Source of the DNA: Rossellomorea marisflavi
Lineage (GTDB): Bacteria; Bacillota; Bacilli; Bacillales; Bacillaceae_B
DNA: 64,000 bases
Reading direction: 5' to 3'
Assembly (NCBI RefSeq): GCF_001274775.1
Contig: NZ_LGUE01000005.1
Coordinates: forward strand, 64,346-128,345
A program made the translations under genes and the position numbers. Positions 37,106-46,639 of this stretch are shown here, one piece after another; the first letter of the stretch is position 1, and the number at the start of each line of letters is the position of its first letter. The notes under the pieces were generated by a model. It saw nothing but the letters and a program-made list of their open reading frames with translations, made no database searches and had not been told where the DNA came from.

Positions 37106-39115
37106 TTACTTGAAGATGGAAGAAATGAGGTTCGCGATGAACCCTTTTGGTTGTTCGTCTTTGCCTGAATTCTTAAGTTTGATGGTGTACTTGGCGAAGC
37201 CATCTTCCTTGGTTTCGATGTATTTGAAAGTGCGTGAATCCTTGATGTACTCTTTTGCTTTTGGTGATGATTCAAAGGTGACGGTGGCCGGACCTTTGAT
37301 TGGAGAGAAACTCCAGTTCCCGTCCGCTTCCGGGTTGATGCTGCCTTGTTCCATGATGTAGTCGATGACGACGTTGCGGTTTTCATCCGGTGCTTGGATG
37401 GCGATGTTGGTGCCATCGATGCCCGGGAAGTGCCCACCCCCGCTTGCACGGTAGTTGTTGGTGGCAACCAGGAAGGACTGTTTTGGATCGATTTTCTTGC
37501 CGTTGAACTTCAGGTGCTTGATTCGCTGTAATTTTGGATTGATGACATTTCCATCGGCATCATATTTTGCCGGCTTGGTGACATCGATTTCGTACGTGAC
37601 ACCATCGATGACATCGTAGTTGTACGAGCGGAACTCCTGATTGATCAGGGATTGTTCACCGCGTTTTTTCGGATCGATCTGGTTGAACTGACCGGCAGAC
37701 ATTTCGAGCCACTCTTTCACGTCAGAGCCTTTGATGAGGACAGCCTGCAGGGTGTTCGGATAGAGATAAAGGTCGGCTACATTCTTGATGGCCAGTTCAC
37801 CCTGAGGGATATCGGTGTAGTATGTCGGGTCCCCTCGGGTACCTGCTTTGAACGGTGCTCCCGCTGAAAGGACCGGAATGTTTTCGTATTCTGTACCTTG
37901 GATATATTTCTCCACATACCATTTCTGGGCATTGGTCACGATCTGGATCGATGGATCATCCTTCACCTGTGAGAAGTACGACGTGATGGGAGCTGTCGTT
38001 TCGCCAACGGAGCTACGCACCCAGTCGATGGTGTGCTGATGATCGTCCTCTATGGCTTTGTACACTTCTTCATCGCGGGCGACAAGTGGTTTCCCGTCTT
38101 TATCGGCGATGCCACGGGTGGATGATTTCCCGTTCAATACGGTCCATTTCCCATCTGCGTGCTGCAGCTGTAGATCGACGAGGCCGAGGTGGCTGCCCCA
38201 GTAGCCTGGCATGACGGCAGGGGTTCCGTTGATGGTCCCGTTTGCCGTATCGACACCTTCAATCCCATCATAAGCGGCAGAAGGGAAGGTCCCGTGGGAA
38301 TGGCCGAAGAGGATCGCATCGATTCCGTCCACTTTAGAGAGGTCATAGGTGGCGTTTTCCTCCATGCCTTCGCTCGTTACCGTTCCGATTCCGGAGTGGG
38401 GGATGGCGACGATGATGTCGGCTCCATCAGCCTTCATCTTTGGAATGAAATGCTCTGCGGTTTCTACGATATCCTTTGTGACGACTTTTCCTTCAAGATT
38501 GGCTTTATCCCACTGCATGATTTGAGGAGGGACGAACCCGATGACTCCTACTTTGATTGAGTGGGTTTCACCGTCTTCATCGACGACTTGGCGGTCGAGG
38601 ATCTCATAAGGTTTGAAGTAATTCTTCTCCCCGGTTCCGTCATCCACATACACGTTCGCATTCACGTACGGGAAGTTGGAGCCTGAAAGGGACGTTTTCA
38701 GGAAATCGAGTCCATAGTTGAATTCGTGATTTCCGATATTCCCGGCATCATAATCAAGCAGGTTCATGGCTTTGTATACTGGATGGGTTTCCCCCGGTTG
38801 CAGCGGGTCGATTTTCGCGACATAATCACCGAGTGGATTTCCTTGGATCAAGTCCCCGTTATCGAAGAGGAGGCTGTTTTTTGCTTCGGTGCGGGCCTGT
38901 TTGATGAGGGTTGCGGTTTTGACAAGTCCGTACTTGTCCGTTTCCGCGTCCTGATAGTAATCGTAGTTGGCCAGGTTCACATGGATATCCGTCGTCTCAA
39001 GGATGCGGAGGTTGACGAGATCCGTTTCTGCAGCCTTGGCGCTATGTACATTGGGGGCGAGGAGGGTGAGGGCCAGGGAGGTACCGGTGATCCACTTCAG
39101 TTTCGTATACTGCAT
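37106..39115 (-). CDS. Secreted 2',3'-cyclic nucleotide phosphodiesterase/3'-nucleotidase (CpdB-like)
   Basis: 669 residues from the ATG at minus-strand 39115, which follows GGAGAG at proper spacing and starts a signal peptide (QYTKLKWITGTSLALTLLAP) cleaved near AKAA. Metallophosphoesterase motifs: ILETTDIHVNL, GNHEFNYGLDFL, IPHSGIG and FGHSHGTFP. The 5'-nucleotidase C-terminal domain (about 385-600) has SAGAPFKAGTRG and RASGGGHFPGI for base stacking. It should release nucleosides and phosphate from cyclic or 3'-nucleotides outside the cell. No sortase signal seen; the end is GKDEQPKGFIANLISSIFK-like, a short amphipathic tail. Confidence 0.9.
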   Translation of the reverse strand: MQYTKLKWITGTSLALTLLAPNVHSAKAAETDLVNLRILETTDIHVNLANYDYYQDAETDKYGLVKTATLIKQARTEAKNSLLFDNGDLIQGNPLGDYVAKIDPLQPGETHPVYKAMNLLDYDAGNIGNHEFNYGLDFLKTSLSGSNFPYVNANVYVDDGTGEKNYFKPYEILDRQVVDEDGETHSIKVGVIGFVPPQIMQWDKANLEGKVVTKDIVETAEHFIPKMKADGADIIVAIPHSGIGTVTSEGMEENATYDLSKVDGIDAILFGHSHGTFPSAAYDGIEGVDTANGTINGTPAVMPGYWGSHLGLVDLQLQHADGKWTVLNGKSSTRGIADKDGKPLVARDEEVYKAIEDDHQHTIDWVRSSVGETTAPITSYFSQVKDDPSIQIVTNAQKWYVEKYIQGTEYENIPVLSAGAPFKAGTRGDPTYYTDIPQGELAIKNVADLYLYPNTLQAVLIKGSDVKEWLEMSAGQFNQIDPKKRGEQSLINQEFRSYNYDVIDGVTYEIDVTKPAKYDADGNVINPKLQRIKHLKFNGKKIDPKQSFLVATNNYRASGGGHFPGIDGTNIAIQAPDENRNVVIDYIMEQGSINPEADGNWSFSPIKGPATVTFESSPKAKEYIKDSRTFKYIETKEDGFAKYTIKLKNSGKDEQPKGFIANLISSIFK

Positions 39116-39297
39116 GTTCATCTCTCCTAATGTTGTCATGATATGAAAGCAATTCCATCCTAGCATAAAGCTGTAAAGTTGAAATGGTGGAAAAGTATCA
39201 TTTGTGTAAACGGAAAACCGGGATTTTACAGTGGGGTCTATCCAATTCCTGGCGCATAGGATAGGATGATAGAAGGTAAAAGGGAGGAGGGACCGGA

Positions 39298-40215
39298 GTG
39301 GTCCGATTATATAGTGCCCTCGTGGGGCTCAGCCTCATCTGGGGGATGTCGTTTGTATTCATTAAATGGCTCGTGGAGCCTGCAGGGATATGGGGGACCG
39401 TGTTCATCCGCTGCTTTGCAGGAGCTCTGATTCTGCTTCCAATCTATTTCATGCACAGAAAGAAGTCAGGGAAGACCAAGCTTCCTTTGAAGAAACTCCT
39501 CGTCGTGGGGATCGGGAACGCAGCCTTACCGTGGACGCTCATCGCGCTCAGTGAAACCCAGATCAACAGCAATACGGCGTCGATCTTGAACGCGACGACG
39601 CCGATCTGGACAGGGGTGATCGGATTTTTATTGTTTTCCGTCATCCTGACCGGCTCGCAGTGGCTGGGCATCGCCATCGGGTTCTTCGGGATCTTGGTGC
39701 TGATGGACTTTCAGATCACCGGTCTCTTCTCATCGGACTTTGTTGGGGTGGGAACGATGCTTGCCGCCACGATGTGCTATGCGTTCTCGTCCCATTTCAC
39801 GAAAAAGTACCTCGGTGGAACAAGCGTCGTCGTCATCTCCACCTTCCAGCTGCTGATCGGAAGTGTCTTCAGCTTCATCGGGCTTGCCGCCACGGGCGGA
39901 CCGAACTCGTATGAAGGACTTCTAAGCCTTGAGGTACTGGCGGGCGTCATCGGTCTCGGCTGCCTCGGTTCGGGTATTGCGGCCCTGCTGTTTTTCTATA
40001 TTGTCACGAAGGGAAGCCCTGAGCTTGCGTCCACGGTGACGTACCTCATCCCGGCAAGCGCCATGGTATGGGGATTCGTCCTTCTACAGGAGGAAATCAC
40101 CCCGAACCTGATCATCGGGCTCCTCATCATCTTCACCGGCGTGTACCTTTCATCAAGGAAAAAGAGGACAGTCAAGGTTAAACAAACGTTTGATGGAACT
40201 GTGGGAAGGCCGTAA
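39298..40215 (+). CDS. DMT/EamA-family transporter
   Basis: 305 residues with ten predicted membrane helices in two EamA repeats; signature segments LSLIWGMSFVFIKWLVEP and TMCYAFSSHFTKKYL start each half. Members export amino acids or other metabolites, but the substrate cannot be inferred here. GTG start following GGGAGGAGGGA. Divergent from the cpdB-like gene. Confidence 0.88.
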   Translation: MVRLYSALVGLSLIWGMSFVFIKWLVEPAGIWGTVFIRCFAGALILLPIYFMHRKKSGKTKLPLKKLLVVGIGNAALPWTLIALSETQINSNTASILNATTPIWTGVIGFLLFSVILTGSQWLGIAIGFFGILVLMDFQITGLFSSDFVGVGTMLAATMCYAFSSHFTKKYLGGTSVVVISTFQLLIGSVFSFIGLAATGGPNSYEGLLSLEVLAGVIGLGCLGSGIAALLFFYIVTKGSPELASTVTYLIPASAMVWGFVLLQEEITPNLIIGLLIIFTGVYLSSRKKRTVKVKQTFDGTVGRP

Positions 40216-40366
40216 TGAAGGAGTTCTAAGTCTAAACAGCCGTTTAGACAACCGCAGCCTTTTAACGGGTGCAAATCCATTCCTTTTCATATAAAATGAG
40301 AGGGATACATAAGATAAGCTATTACAGATAGCGATGAAAATAACATATAAGGATGGTAATAATTCT

Positions 40367-41218
40367 ATGAAAACGGCAATTGTAACGGATAGTACAGCCT
40401 ACATCCCGAAAGAATTGCGTGATCAGCTGGACATATATATGATCCCCTTGAGCGTCATCATCGGAGGGGAAACCTATCAGGAAGAAGTTGATATCACCGC
40501 AAGTCAGTTCTTTGAAGAAGTACGGAGCTCGGATCGACTGCCAACCACTTCGCAGCCGCCCGTCGGCCAGTTCGTGGAGCTTTTCGAGAAGCTCTCACAC
40601 GATTACGACGCCGTCATCTCCATCCATCTCTCGAGCGGCATCAGCGGCACCTACCAGGGCGCCGTGCAAGCTGGTGAAATGGTAAGCGGAATCGAGGTGT
40701 ACCCGTATGATTCCGAGATCAGCTGTATGGTCCAGGGTTTCTATGTTCTTGAGGGGGCAAAGCTGAGCAGTGAAGGACGGGATGCCAAAGAGATCGTCAG
40801 CCTCCTTGATGAAATGAAGGAAACGGTGAGGGCGTACTTCATGGTGGACAACCTAACCCATCTTCAGCGCGGAGGACGCTTGTCGAACGCGCAGGCCATC
40901 ATCGGAAGCCTGCTGCAAGTGAAGCCGTTGCTTCATTTTGTGGACAAGGTCATCGTCCCGTTCGAGAAGATCCGTACGCGGAAGAAAGCTCTGAAGCGCG
41001 TCGAAAACCTGCTGGGTGAAGCTGTTTCAGACGGCGGACGTTATCAGGCGTCGGTCATCCATGCCAATCGCGAAGAAGAAGCACTGGAATGGAAGGCGCA
41101 GCTTGAGGAACAGTTCCCGAATGTGGAATTCAATGTGAGTTATTTCGGTCCCGTTATCGGGACGCATCTTGGGGAAGGGTCCATGGGTATGGGATGGGCG
41201 CGCAAGATGACGGAATGA
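40367..41218 (+). CDS. degV: DegV family fatty-acid-binding protein
   Basis: 283 residues from the ATG at 40367, which begins the family pattern KTAIVTDSTAYIPKEL; the upstream ATG would add eleven unusual residues. It has the TTSQPPVGQF loop, the lipid-contacting LSSGISGTYQGA segment (about residue 90) and the C-terminal FGPVIGTHLGEG motif. DegV/FakB proteins present fatty acids to FakA kinase. This gene corresponds to B. subtilis yviA in its conserved place before comFA. Confidence 0.92.
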   Translation: MKTAIVTDSTAYIPKELRDQLDIYMIPLSVIIGGETYQEEVDITASQFFEEVRSSDRLPTTSQPPVGQFVELFEKLSHDYDAVISIHLSSGISGTYQGAVQAGEMVSGIEVYPYDSEISCMVQGFYVLEGAKLSSEGRDAKEIVSLLDEMKETVRAYFMVDNLTHLQRGGRLSNAQAIIGSLLQVKPLLHFVDKVIVPFEKIRTRKKALKRVENLLGEAVSDGGRYQASVIHANREEEALEWKAQLEEQFPNVEFNVSYFGPVIGTHLGEGSMGMGWARKMTE

Positions 41219-41300
41219 TTGTAGAGTGAAGGAGGTTTGGACTTGGGTCCAGGCCTTTTTTATTTGGATGAGTGGTCCGGAGTTTGGAGCTATTGGGATG

Positions 41301-41426
41301 AGGACCGTTTCGTTTCGCTGCGGGTGTCCGCTTTCCGCGGGGCGTGCGGTGAGCCTCCTCGTGCCTGCGGGGTCTCACCCTGCCCGCTTTTCGCCTCAGA
41401 GTCGGCCGCCCTCCGCTACACTTCAC
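41301..41426 (+). repeat. Family-A repeat, single forward copy
   Basis: GTTTCGCTGCGGGTGTCCGC, GAGCCTCCTCGTGCCTGC and the GAGTCGGCCGCCCTCCGCT end are present. It occupies the degV-comFA gap (41219-41533), which otherwise appears empty apart from the comFA promoter region. Confidence 0.85.
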
Positions 41427-41533
41427 TCTTTGGGGAGGAAGAGAGGTCTGGTACAGCCCCTCCATGAAAATAAAGGAATTCGCATACCTAGTGGAGAATT
41501 ACTCTTACAACCCCTTTAGAAAGGATTGAGGCC

Positions 41534-43021
41534 ATGCTTTTTACAAAGCAAGATGGTTTTATAGCCCCGATAGCCCCTGTTGGTCAACCTGACCCCAAGG
41601 CTGTACGCATTTCAGACCTTCCTTCCATTCCTTCTCCCCCTCTCGATGAATCTTTTTCTTATTCTCCAGATTTACAATTACTACTTTGCGGCAGGTCCCT
41701 ATTGATGGATGAGGTACCGTTTGATGGGGCGCTCGTTCATGAGCATTATCGTCATGGATACGTATCATACGGTCCCGGTGTGAAGGCTGGGATTTGTCAG
41801 CGCTGCGGGAATGGTTCGCGCGGAAGTTTTGGTGAGTTTGAATGCGCCCGCTGCGGGAAATCATGCCGCTATTGCCGGAACTGTCTGATGATGGGGAGGG
41901 TGTCTGAGTGCACACCCCTCCTGACGTGGAATGGTCCGCCGCCCCATATGAAAGATGATGCGCCTTTTGCATGGGAGGGGACGCTGTCGCCTGCGCAACA
42001 GGAGGCATCCACCGAGCTCGTCACGGCGGTGAAAGAGAATCGGGATCTTCTGGTGTGGGCCGTGTGCGGTGCCGGTAAGACGGAGGTGCTGTTCGAGGGG
42101 ATCCACGAGGCGCTCAGGAGCGGTAATCGTGTTTGCCTTGCCACGCCCAGGACGGATGTAATCCTGGAGCTTTCCCCGCGTTTGAAGAAGGTGTTTCCTG
42201 AGACCGATCTGATCACACTCTACGGTGGTTCCGAGGAACGCCAGTCATACGGGCAAATCGTGCTGACCACCACGCATCAGCTATTCCGGTTCAAGGAGGC
42301 ATTCGATGTCATGATCGTCGACGAGGTCGATGCGTTTCCCTATTCTTTCGATTCATCCCTTCAGTACGCAGTGGAGAAAGCAAGAAAACCGTCTTCCTCC
42401 CTCATCCATCTCACGGCAACGCCCGATGCTGCAACGCAGCGGGAGTGCAGGTCGGGACGGCGGCACCACTTCAGGATCCCGGCCCGCTTTCATCGTCACC
42501 CCATTCCATCCCCGCGATTTGCCTGGTGTGGTAACTGGCAGAAATCGTTGGAAAAAGGAAAGATCCCGCCGCCACTGAAGAAGTGGATGCTGCAAAGATT
42601 GCATACCTCAACCCCAGCCCTTATCTTTTTCCCCAGCGTAGCCATCATGAACAAAGCCCTTCCCATGTTCAAAGCCATTCACCCACTGATCGAGTCCGTC
42701 CATGCCGAGGATCCGGAACGAAAGGAGAAGGTCATGAGGATGCGTAAGTTCGAGATGCCGATCCTCCTTACCACGACAATCCTGGAACGGGGAGTCACCA
42801 TTCCTGGCATTGATGTGGCGGTCCTCGGTGCAGAGGAAACCATCTTCACCGAGAGTGCCCTTGTCCAGATCTCAGGCCGGGTGGGGAGGAGTTCTGATCA
42901 TCCGGACGGGGATATTGTGTACTTTCACCACGGCAAGACCGGCGAGATGATTAAAGCCCGTGCCCATATCAGCGACATGAACAAGGAAGCCGGGAAGAGG
43001 GGGCTCATCGATGCCACGTGA
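41534..43021 (+). CDS. comFA: Competence DNA helicase ComFA
   Basis: 495 residues. An N-terminal zinc-finger region (CQRCGNGSRGSFGEFECARC, then CRYCRNC) leads into a DEAD-type helicase: motif I VCGAGKTEV (about residue 177), Ia ATPRTDV, motif II as IVDEVDAFPY, motif III HLTATP, and C-terminal motifs TTTILERGVTIPGIDV and QISGRVGRS. It drives single-stranded DNA uptake during transformation. In B. subtilis it is expressed from a ComK-dependent promoter. comFC follows and overlaps by 11 bases; comFB, which lies between them in B. subtilis, is absent. Confidence 0.95.
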   Translation: MLFTKQDGFIAPIAPVGQPDPKAVRISDLPSIPSPPLDESFSYSPDLQLLLCGRSLLMDEVPFDGALVHEHYRHGYVSYGPGVKAGICQRCGNGSRGSFGEFECARCGKSCRYCRNCLMMGRVSECTPLLTWNGPPPHMKDDAPFAWEGTLSPAQQEASTELVTAVKENRDLLVWAVCGAGKTEVLFEGIHEALRSGNRVCLATPRTDVILELSPRLKKVFPETDLITLYGGSEERQSYGQIVLTTTHQLFRFKEAFDVMIVDEVDAFPYSFDSSLQYAVEKARKPSSSLIHLTATPDAATQRECRSGRRHHFRIPARFHRHPIPSPRFAWCGNWQKSLEKGKIPPPLKKWMLQRLHTSTPALIFFPSVAIMNKALPMFKAIHPLIESVHAEDPERKEKVMRMRKFEMPILLTTTILERGVTIPGIDVAVLGAEETIFTESALVQISGRVGRSSDHPDGDIVYFHHGKTGEMIKARAHISDMNKEAGKRGLIDAT

Positions 43022-43682
43022 CTGTCTGTACTGCGGAGAAGTCCTTGATGAAAAAATGAATTGGGGGGCTTTATTTCAAAGGGACACCAGACTTCTATGC
43101 GACGAATGTGACAGGGGATTAGTACGGATCGAGGGCGGCTGCCCGGGCTGTTCGAGACCTGGAGCGGAGGGAAGCCTCTGCCGTGACTGCCTGGAGTGGA
43201 ACGGGAACCCTGAATGGAATGGGGTGCTGGAGCGGAATGCCTCCCTTTTCCAATACAATGAGTTCATGAAAGAGGTCCTCGCACGCTACAAATATAGAGG
43301 AGATTACGTTCTCGCTAAGGCACTGGCGTCTTTCATGCAAACGGCTATCCCGAAAGCCGACCTCTTTCTTCCCATTCCCCTCAGTCCCGAGCGTTTATAT
43401 GAACGTGGATTCAATCAGTCAAAGGCCCTCCTGACCGAAGCGGGATATCCATGTCATGAGCTCCTCATGAGGGCCCACACCGAGAAGCAATCGAAGAAGA
43501 CGAGACGGGAGCGGATGACAGGCGCACAGGTATTCCGCCTACCCGATAAGGATCTCTCAGGCAAGAATATCCTTCTCATCGATGATATCTATACGACGGG
43601 TACCACCGTGAGACAGGCGGCGATTCTCCTCAAAAAAGCAGGTGCAAGGGAAGTCTCATCGTTCACGATCGCCAGGGGTTAA
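43011..43682 (+). CDS. comFC: Competence protein ComFC, phosphoribosyltransferase-like
   Basis: 223 residues. Zinc-binding cysteines (CLYCGEV, LCDECD, CPGCSRPG, CRDCLEW) are followed by a PRTase fold with PIPLSPERLYERGFNQS and the PRPP loop ILLIDDIYTTGTTV (about residues 182-196). It assists incoming-DNA handling with ComFA. The start overlaps comFA out of frame, consistent with coupling. Confidence 0.95.
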   Translation: MPRDCLYCGEVLDEKMNWGALFQRDTRLLCDECDRGLVRIEGGCPGCSRPGAEGSLCRDCLEWNGNPEWNGVLERNASLFQYNEFMKEVLARYKYRGDYVLAKALASFMQTAIPKADLFLPIPLSPERLYERGFNQSKALLTEAGYPCHELLMRAHTEKQSKKTRRERMTGAQVFRLPDKDLSGKNILLIDDIYTTGTTVRQAAILLKKAGAREVSSFTIARG

Positions 43683-43741
43683 ATCCTTGCCCTTACCTGC
43701 CGATAAAAGAAAAGAACCTGCCAAATACGGAGGAATGAACC

Positions 43742-44155
43742 ATGTCAGATGTAAACAACTGTCCACGCTGTAATGCGCTATTCATGAAATCCCGCTTCCG
43801 TGAAGTGTGTGAAGCATGTCATAAAGCAGAAGAAACTCTCTTCGACTCTGTCATCCGATTCCTGAAAAAACGCGAAAACCGGGCCGCGTCTATCGCACGA
43901 GTCGTTGACGTCACCGGTGTAGAGGAAGAGCTTCTTTTTAATTGGGTGAAAAAAGGCCGCATCCAATCCAGACAATTCCCGAATATGGGCTACCCATGCG
44001 ACCGGTGCGGCAAGATCATCCAAAGTGCACGGATCTGCGAAGGGTGCCAAACGTCCCTCATCCAAGACCTTAAACAGCACGAATCAGACGAACAATGGAA
44101 GCAATCCATCAAGGAATCAGGTCATACGTACTACACCCGCAGAAAGGAAAAATGA
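43742..44155 (+). CDS. yvyF: Flagellar operon protein YvyF (TIGR03826 family)
   Basis: 137 residues. An N-terminal CPRC...CEACHK zinc ribbon, a central winged-helix-like segment (DVTGVEEELLFNWVKKGRIQ), and a second ribbon CDRCGKIIQSARICEGC. Same length and position as B. subtilis yvyF at the head of the late flagellar operon. It has been linked to flagellar regulation, mechanism not established from sequence. Confidence 0.9.
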   Translation: MSDVNNCPRCNALFMKSRFREVCEACHKAEETLFDSVIRFLKKRENRAASIARVVDVTGVEEELLFNWVKKGRIQSRQFPNMGYPCDRCGKIIQSARICEGCQTSLIQDLKQHESDEQWKQSIKESGHTYYTRRKEK

Positions 44156-44170
44156 ACCATATCCTATCAC

Positions 44171-44197
44171 TAAACAAACCTCTCAATCATCCGATAT
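44171..44197 (+). promoter_or_regulatory. SigD promoter upstream of flgM
   Basis: TAAA, 15 bases, TCCGATAT, an almost perfect SigD consensus. It lies just after yvyF and before flgM, as in B. subtilis. Confidence 0.88.
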
Positions 44198-44243
44198 ACT
44201 TACTATAAGACTCGGAAAGAACGGAAAAAGGAGGTAGACGGAT

Positions 44244-44510
44244 TTGAAGATTAATCAGATCGGGAACTACAATATCCAAGCATATAAGCAACAACAAAAC
44301 AAAGCTGACCAACCTGTCAAAGGGGGAAGTGCTCCTTCAGATAAGGTGGAAATTTCTTCACGGGCTAAAGAGATGCAGGAAGTGTCCAGATTGGAAAACG
44401 ATCGCCAAGTGAAAGTAGATGCATTGAAAGAACAGGTACAGAGCGGAAATTATACGATCCAGGCAGGCTCCATCGCAAAAAGCCTGAAGCAATTCTATCA
44501 CGGAGAATAA
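44244..44510 (+). CDS. flgM: Anti-sigma-D factor FlgM
   Basis: 88 residues, TTG start after GGAGGTAGACGGA. FlgM signature: KINQIGNYNIQAYKQQ, DKVEISSRAKEMQ and the sigma-binding C-terminus VKVDALKEQVQSGNYTI. It holds SigD inactive until the hook is complete. The SigD promoter directly before it forms the known negative loop. Confidence 0.94.
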   Translation: MKINQIGNYNIQAYKQQQNKADQPVKGGSAPSDKVEISSRAKEMQEVSRLENDRQVKVDALKEQVQSGNYTIQAGSIAKSLKQFYHGE

Positions 44511-44527
44511 TAGGGAAGGGGATCACC

Positions 44528-45025
44528 ATGTCACTCAATGCCTTAACCACAACATTAGACAGACTCCATAAACTGCATATGAGCCTCCTCGACCTCTCCA
44601 AACGAAAAACCACCATTATCAAGGCGAGTGAGATGGACCAATTGGATGGCCTATTAAAAGATGAACAACGACATCTTGCAGCCATTCAGACGGTAGAAAA
44701 CGACCTTCAAACCCATTCAAAGCAATATGCTGAATCGAATGGCCGATCATTTGATGAGTCACCGACCCTTTTACAGTGCATGGAAACGGCTCCCGAAGAA
44801 GAGAGAGAAACACTCTCCGATTGGCACGGAAAACTAACGGCAGTCATCGCTGAGTTGAAAGAGCAAAATGAACTCAATCAAAAGCTTGTCTATCAATCTC
44901 TTCAATTTGTGAATATGAGCTTGTCGGCTCTGCAGCCGAAAGAAGAGCAGACCAACTATACAAGACCGAACGATGACAATAAAGTCCCGGCTCCAAGCCG
45001 GTCTTTGTTTGATTCAAAAGCATAG
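44528..45025 (+). CDS. flgN: Flagellar chaperone FlgN (YvyG)
   Basis: 165 residues, mostly helical coiled-coil: LTTTLDRLHKLHMSLLDLSK at the N-terminus and LKEQNELNQKLVYQSLQFVN near the C-terminus. It chaperones the hook-junction proteins FlgK and FlgL, whose genes follow. Confidence 0.9.
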   Translation: MSLNALTTTLDRLHKLHMSLLDLSKRKTTIIKASEMDQLDGLLKDEQRHLAAIQTVENDLQTHSKQYAESNGRSFDESPTLLQCMETAPEEERETLSDWHGKLTAVIAELKEQNELNQKLVYQSLQFVNMSLSALQPKEEQTNYTRPNDDNKVPAPSRSLFDSKA

Positions 45026-45046
45026 ATCAGAAACGGAGGCATCAAG

Positions 45047-46624
45047 ATGCGATCCACATTCATGGGCCTTGAAACAGCCAAACGGGGCATGTACACCCAG
45101 CAGGGAGCCCTTTATACGACCGGACATAATATTTCGAATGCCAACACACCGGGCTATTCCCGTCAACGCGTCAACTTCAACCCTACGGAAGCTTTCCCAT
45201 CCCCGGGCTTTAACAGTCCCAAAATTCCCGGACAGCTCGGTACAGGAGTCGAAGCGGGTTCGATCCAGCGAGTAAGGGATTCCTTCCTTGACCTGCAGTA
45301 CCGCAATGAAAACAATAAGCTCGGATACTGGGAAAACAAGATGGAATCCATGCAGAAGATGGAAGAAATCATGAACGAACCTTCTGAATCTGGATTGTCC
45401 AGTACAATGGACTCTTTCTGGAAGTCCCTGCAGGATTTGGCGAGTGATACATCGAATACCGGCGCACGTTCCGTTGTCATCCAACGCGGAAAAGCCGTGG
45501 CAGAAACATTTAACTATTTGTCCACATCACTGACAAGCGTCAGAAAAGACCTTCAAAATGAACTTGCCGTGACTGAAAAGCAAATCAATTCCCTCACAAG
45601 GCAGATCGATCAAGTGAACAAGCAGATTGCCGAAGTAGAACCACACGGCTATCTTCCAAATGATCTGTACGATGAGCGTGATCGCTTATTGGATCAACTC
45701 TCAACCCTTGTGCCAATCAAGACCAGCTACCAATCGAATGGTGGAGCTTCCTCTGCTATAGCAGAAGGCTCGGTATCTGTGAATCTCGTTGGGAAAGATG
45801 GAGACTTTGCCATCAAACTGGTAGATAAGGCCGGTGTGAATGAACTCTCCCTTTCGATCAAAGGACCGCAAGAATCAGTCGACTCTGTCAAGATCGGCAA
45901 TCAAACCCTGGACATCAACAGCTTCCTCAGCCAAGGGGAAGGAAAACTTCGTGGTTTGATCGATTCATATGGGTATACGAATAAAGATGGAAAAGCCACG
46001 GGATCCTATGTGGCCATGCTCGATGAACTTGACAATATGGCTTATGTATTTGCAAAAGCATTCAATGAACAGCATCAGCAAGGTCTCACAGTGGCGCAGA
46101 TGGAAGATCCGAACTTCGATCCTGAAAACTTTGAGTCGACTACGCCGAAATTCTTCAAGGATGGAAAGGCCCCTGGTGCGGATCTTGAAGACGTAAATAA
46201 AGAAGGCTTCGCCCAGCGGATCCAGATCGCGGATGAAATGAGCAACCCTGATAATATCGCCACAGCAGGAACCGGAAATCCGACAGCAGGTGATACCTCG
46301 AATGTTCAAAAGCTGGCTGATCTCATTACAACAACAAAGCTGCCATACGGCGAAAAGGAATCTTCCTTCCAAGGCCATTTTGAATCTGTCATCGGTAAAA
46401 TGGCGGTTGAATCCCAGGAGTCCGTCAAGCTTACCAAAAACTCAAACGTCCTTCGTTCCTCCGTCGACGAACGCCGCATGTCCGTAAGCGGTGTATCCCT
46501 TGATGAAGAAATGACCGATATGATCAAATTCCAGCATGCCTACAATGCTTCTGCCCGGATGATCACCCTACAGGACGAAATGCTCGACAAAATCATCAAC
46601 GGCATGGGAACCGTTGGAAGATAA
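45047..46624 (+). CDS. flgK: Hook-filament junction protein FlgK (HAP1)
   Basis: 525 residues. The axial N-terminus FMGLETAKRGMYTQQ, NTPGYSRQRV, and C-terminal SVSGVSLDEEMTDMIKFQHA and ARMITLQDEMLDKIINGMG pattern are conserved. It forms the ring between hook and FlgL. Confidence 0.96.
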   Translation: MRSTFMGLETAKRGMYTQQGALYTTGHNISNANTPGYSRQRVNFNPTEAFPSPGFNSPKIPGQLGTGVEAGSIQRVRDSFLDLQYRNENNKLGYWENKMESMQKMEEIMNEPSESGLSSTMDSFWKSLQDLASDTSNTGARSVVIQRGKAVAETFNYLSTSLTSVRKDLQNELAVTEKQINSLTRQIDQVNKQIAEVEPHGYLPNDLYDERDRLLDQLSTLVPIKTSYQSNGGASSAIAEGSVSVNLVGKDGDFAIKLVDKAGVNELSLSIKGPQESVDSVKIGNQTLDINSFLSQGEGKLRGLIDSYGYTNKDGKATGSYVAMLDELDNMAYVFAKAFNEQHQQGLTVAQMEDPNFDPENFESTTPKFFKDGKAPGADLEDVNKEGFAQRIQIADEMSNPDNIATAGTGNPTAGDTSNVQKLADLITTTKLPYGEKESSFQGHFESVIGKMAVESQESVKLTKNSNVLRSSVDERRMSVSGVSLDEEMTDMIKFQHAYNASARMITLQDEMLDKIINGMGTVGR

Positions 46625-46639
46625 GCAGGTGAATGAACC

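Noticed and set aside
42400-42560. Suspected frameshift in comFA (CRSGRRHHFRIPARFHRHP)
   Set aside because: Frame continues with expected PARFHRHP and GNW segments and all later helicase motifs, so the gene is intact though locally divergent.
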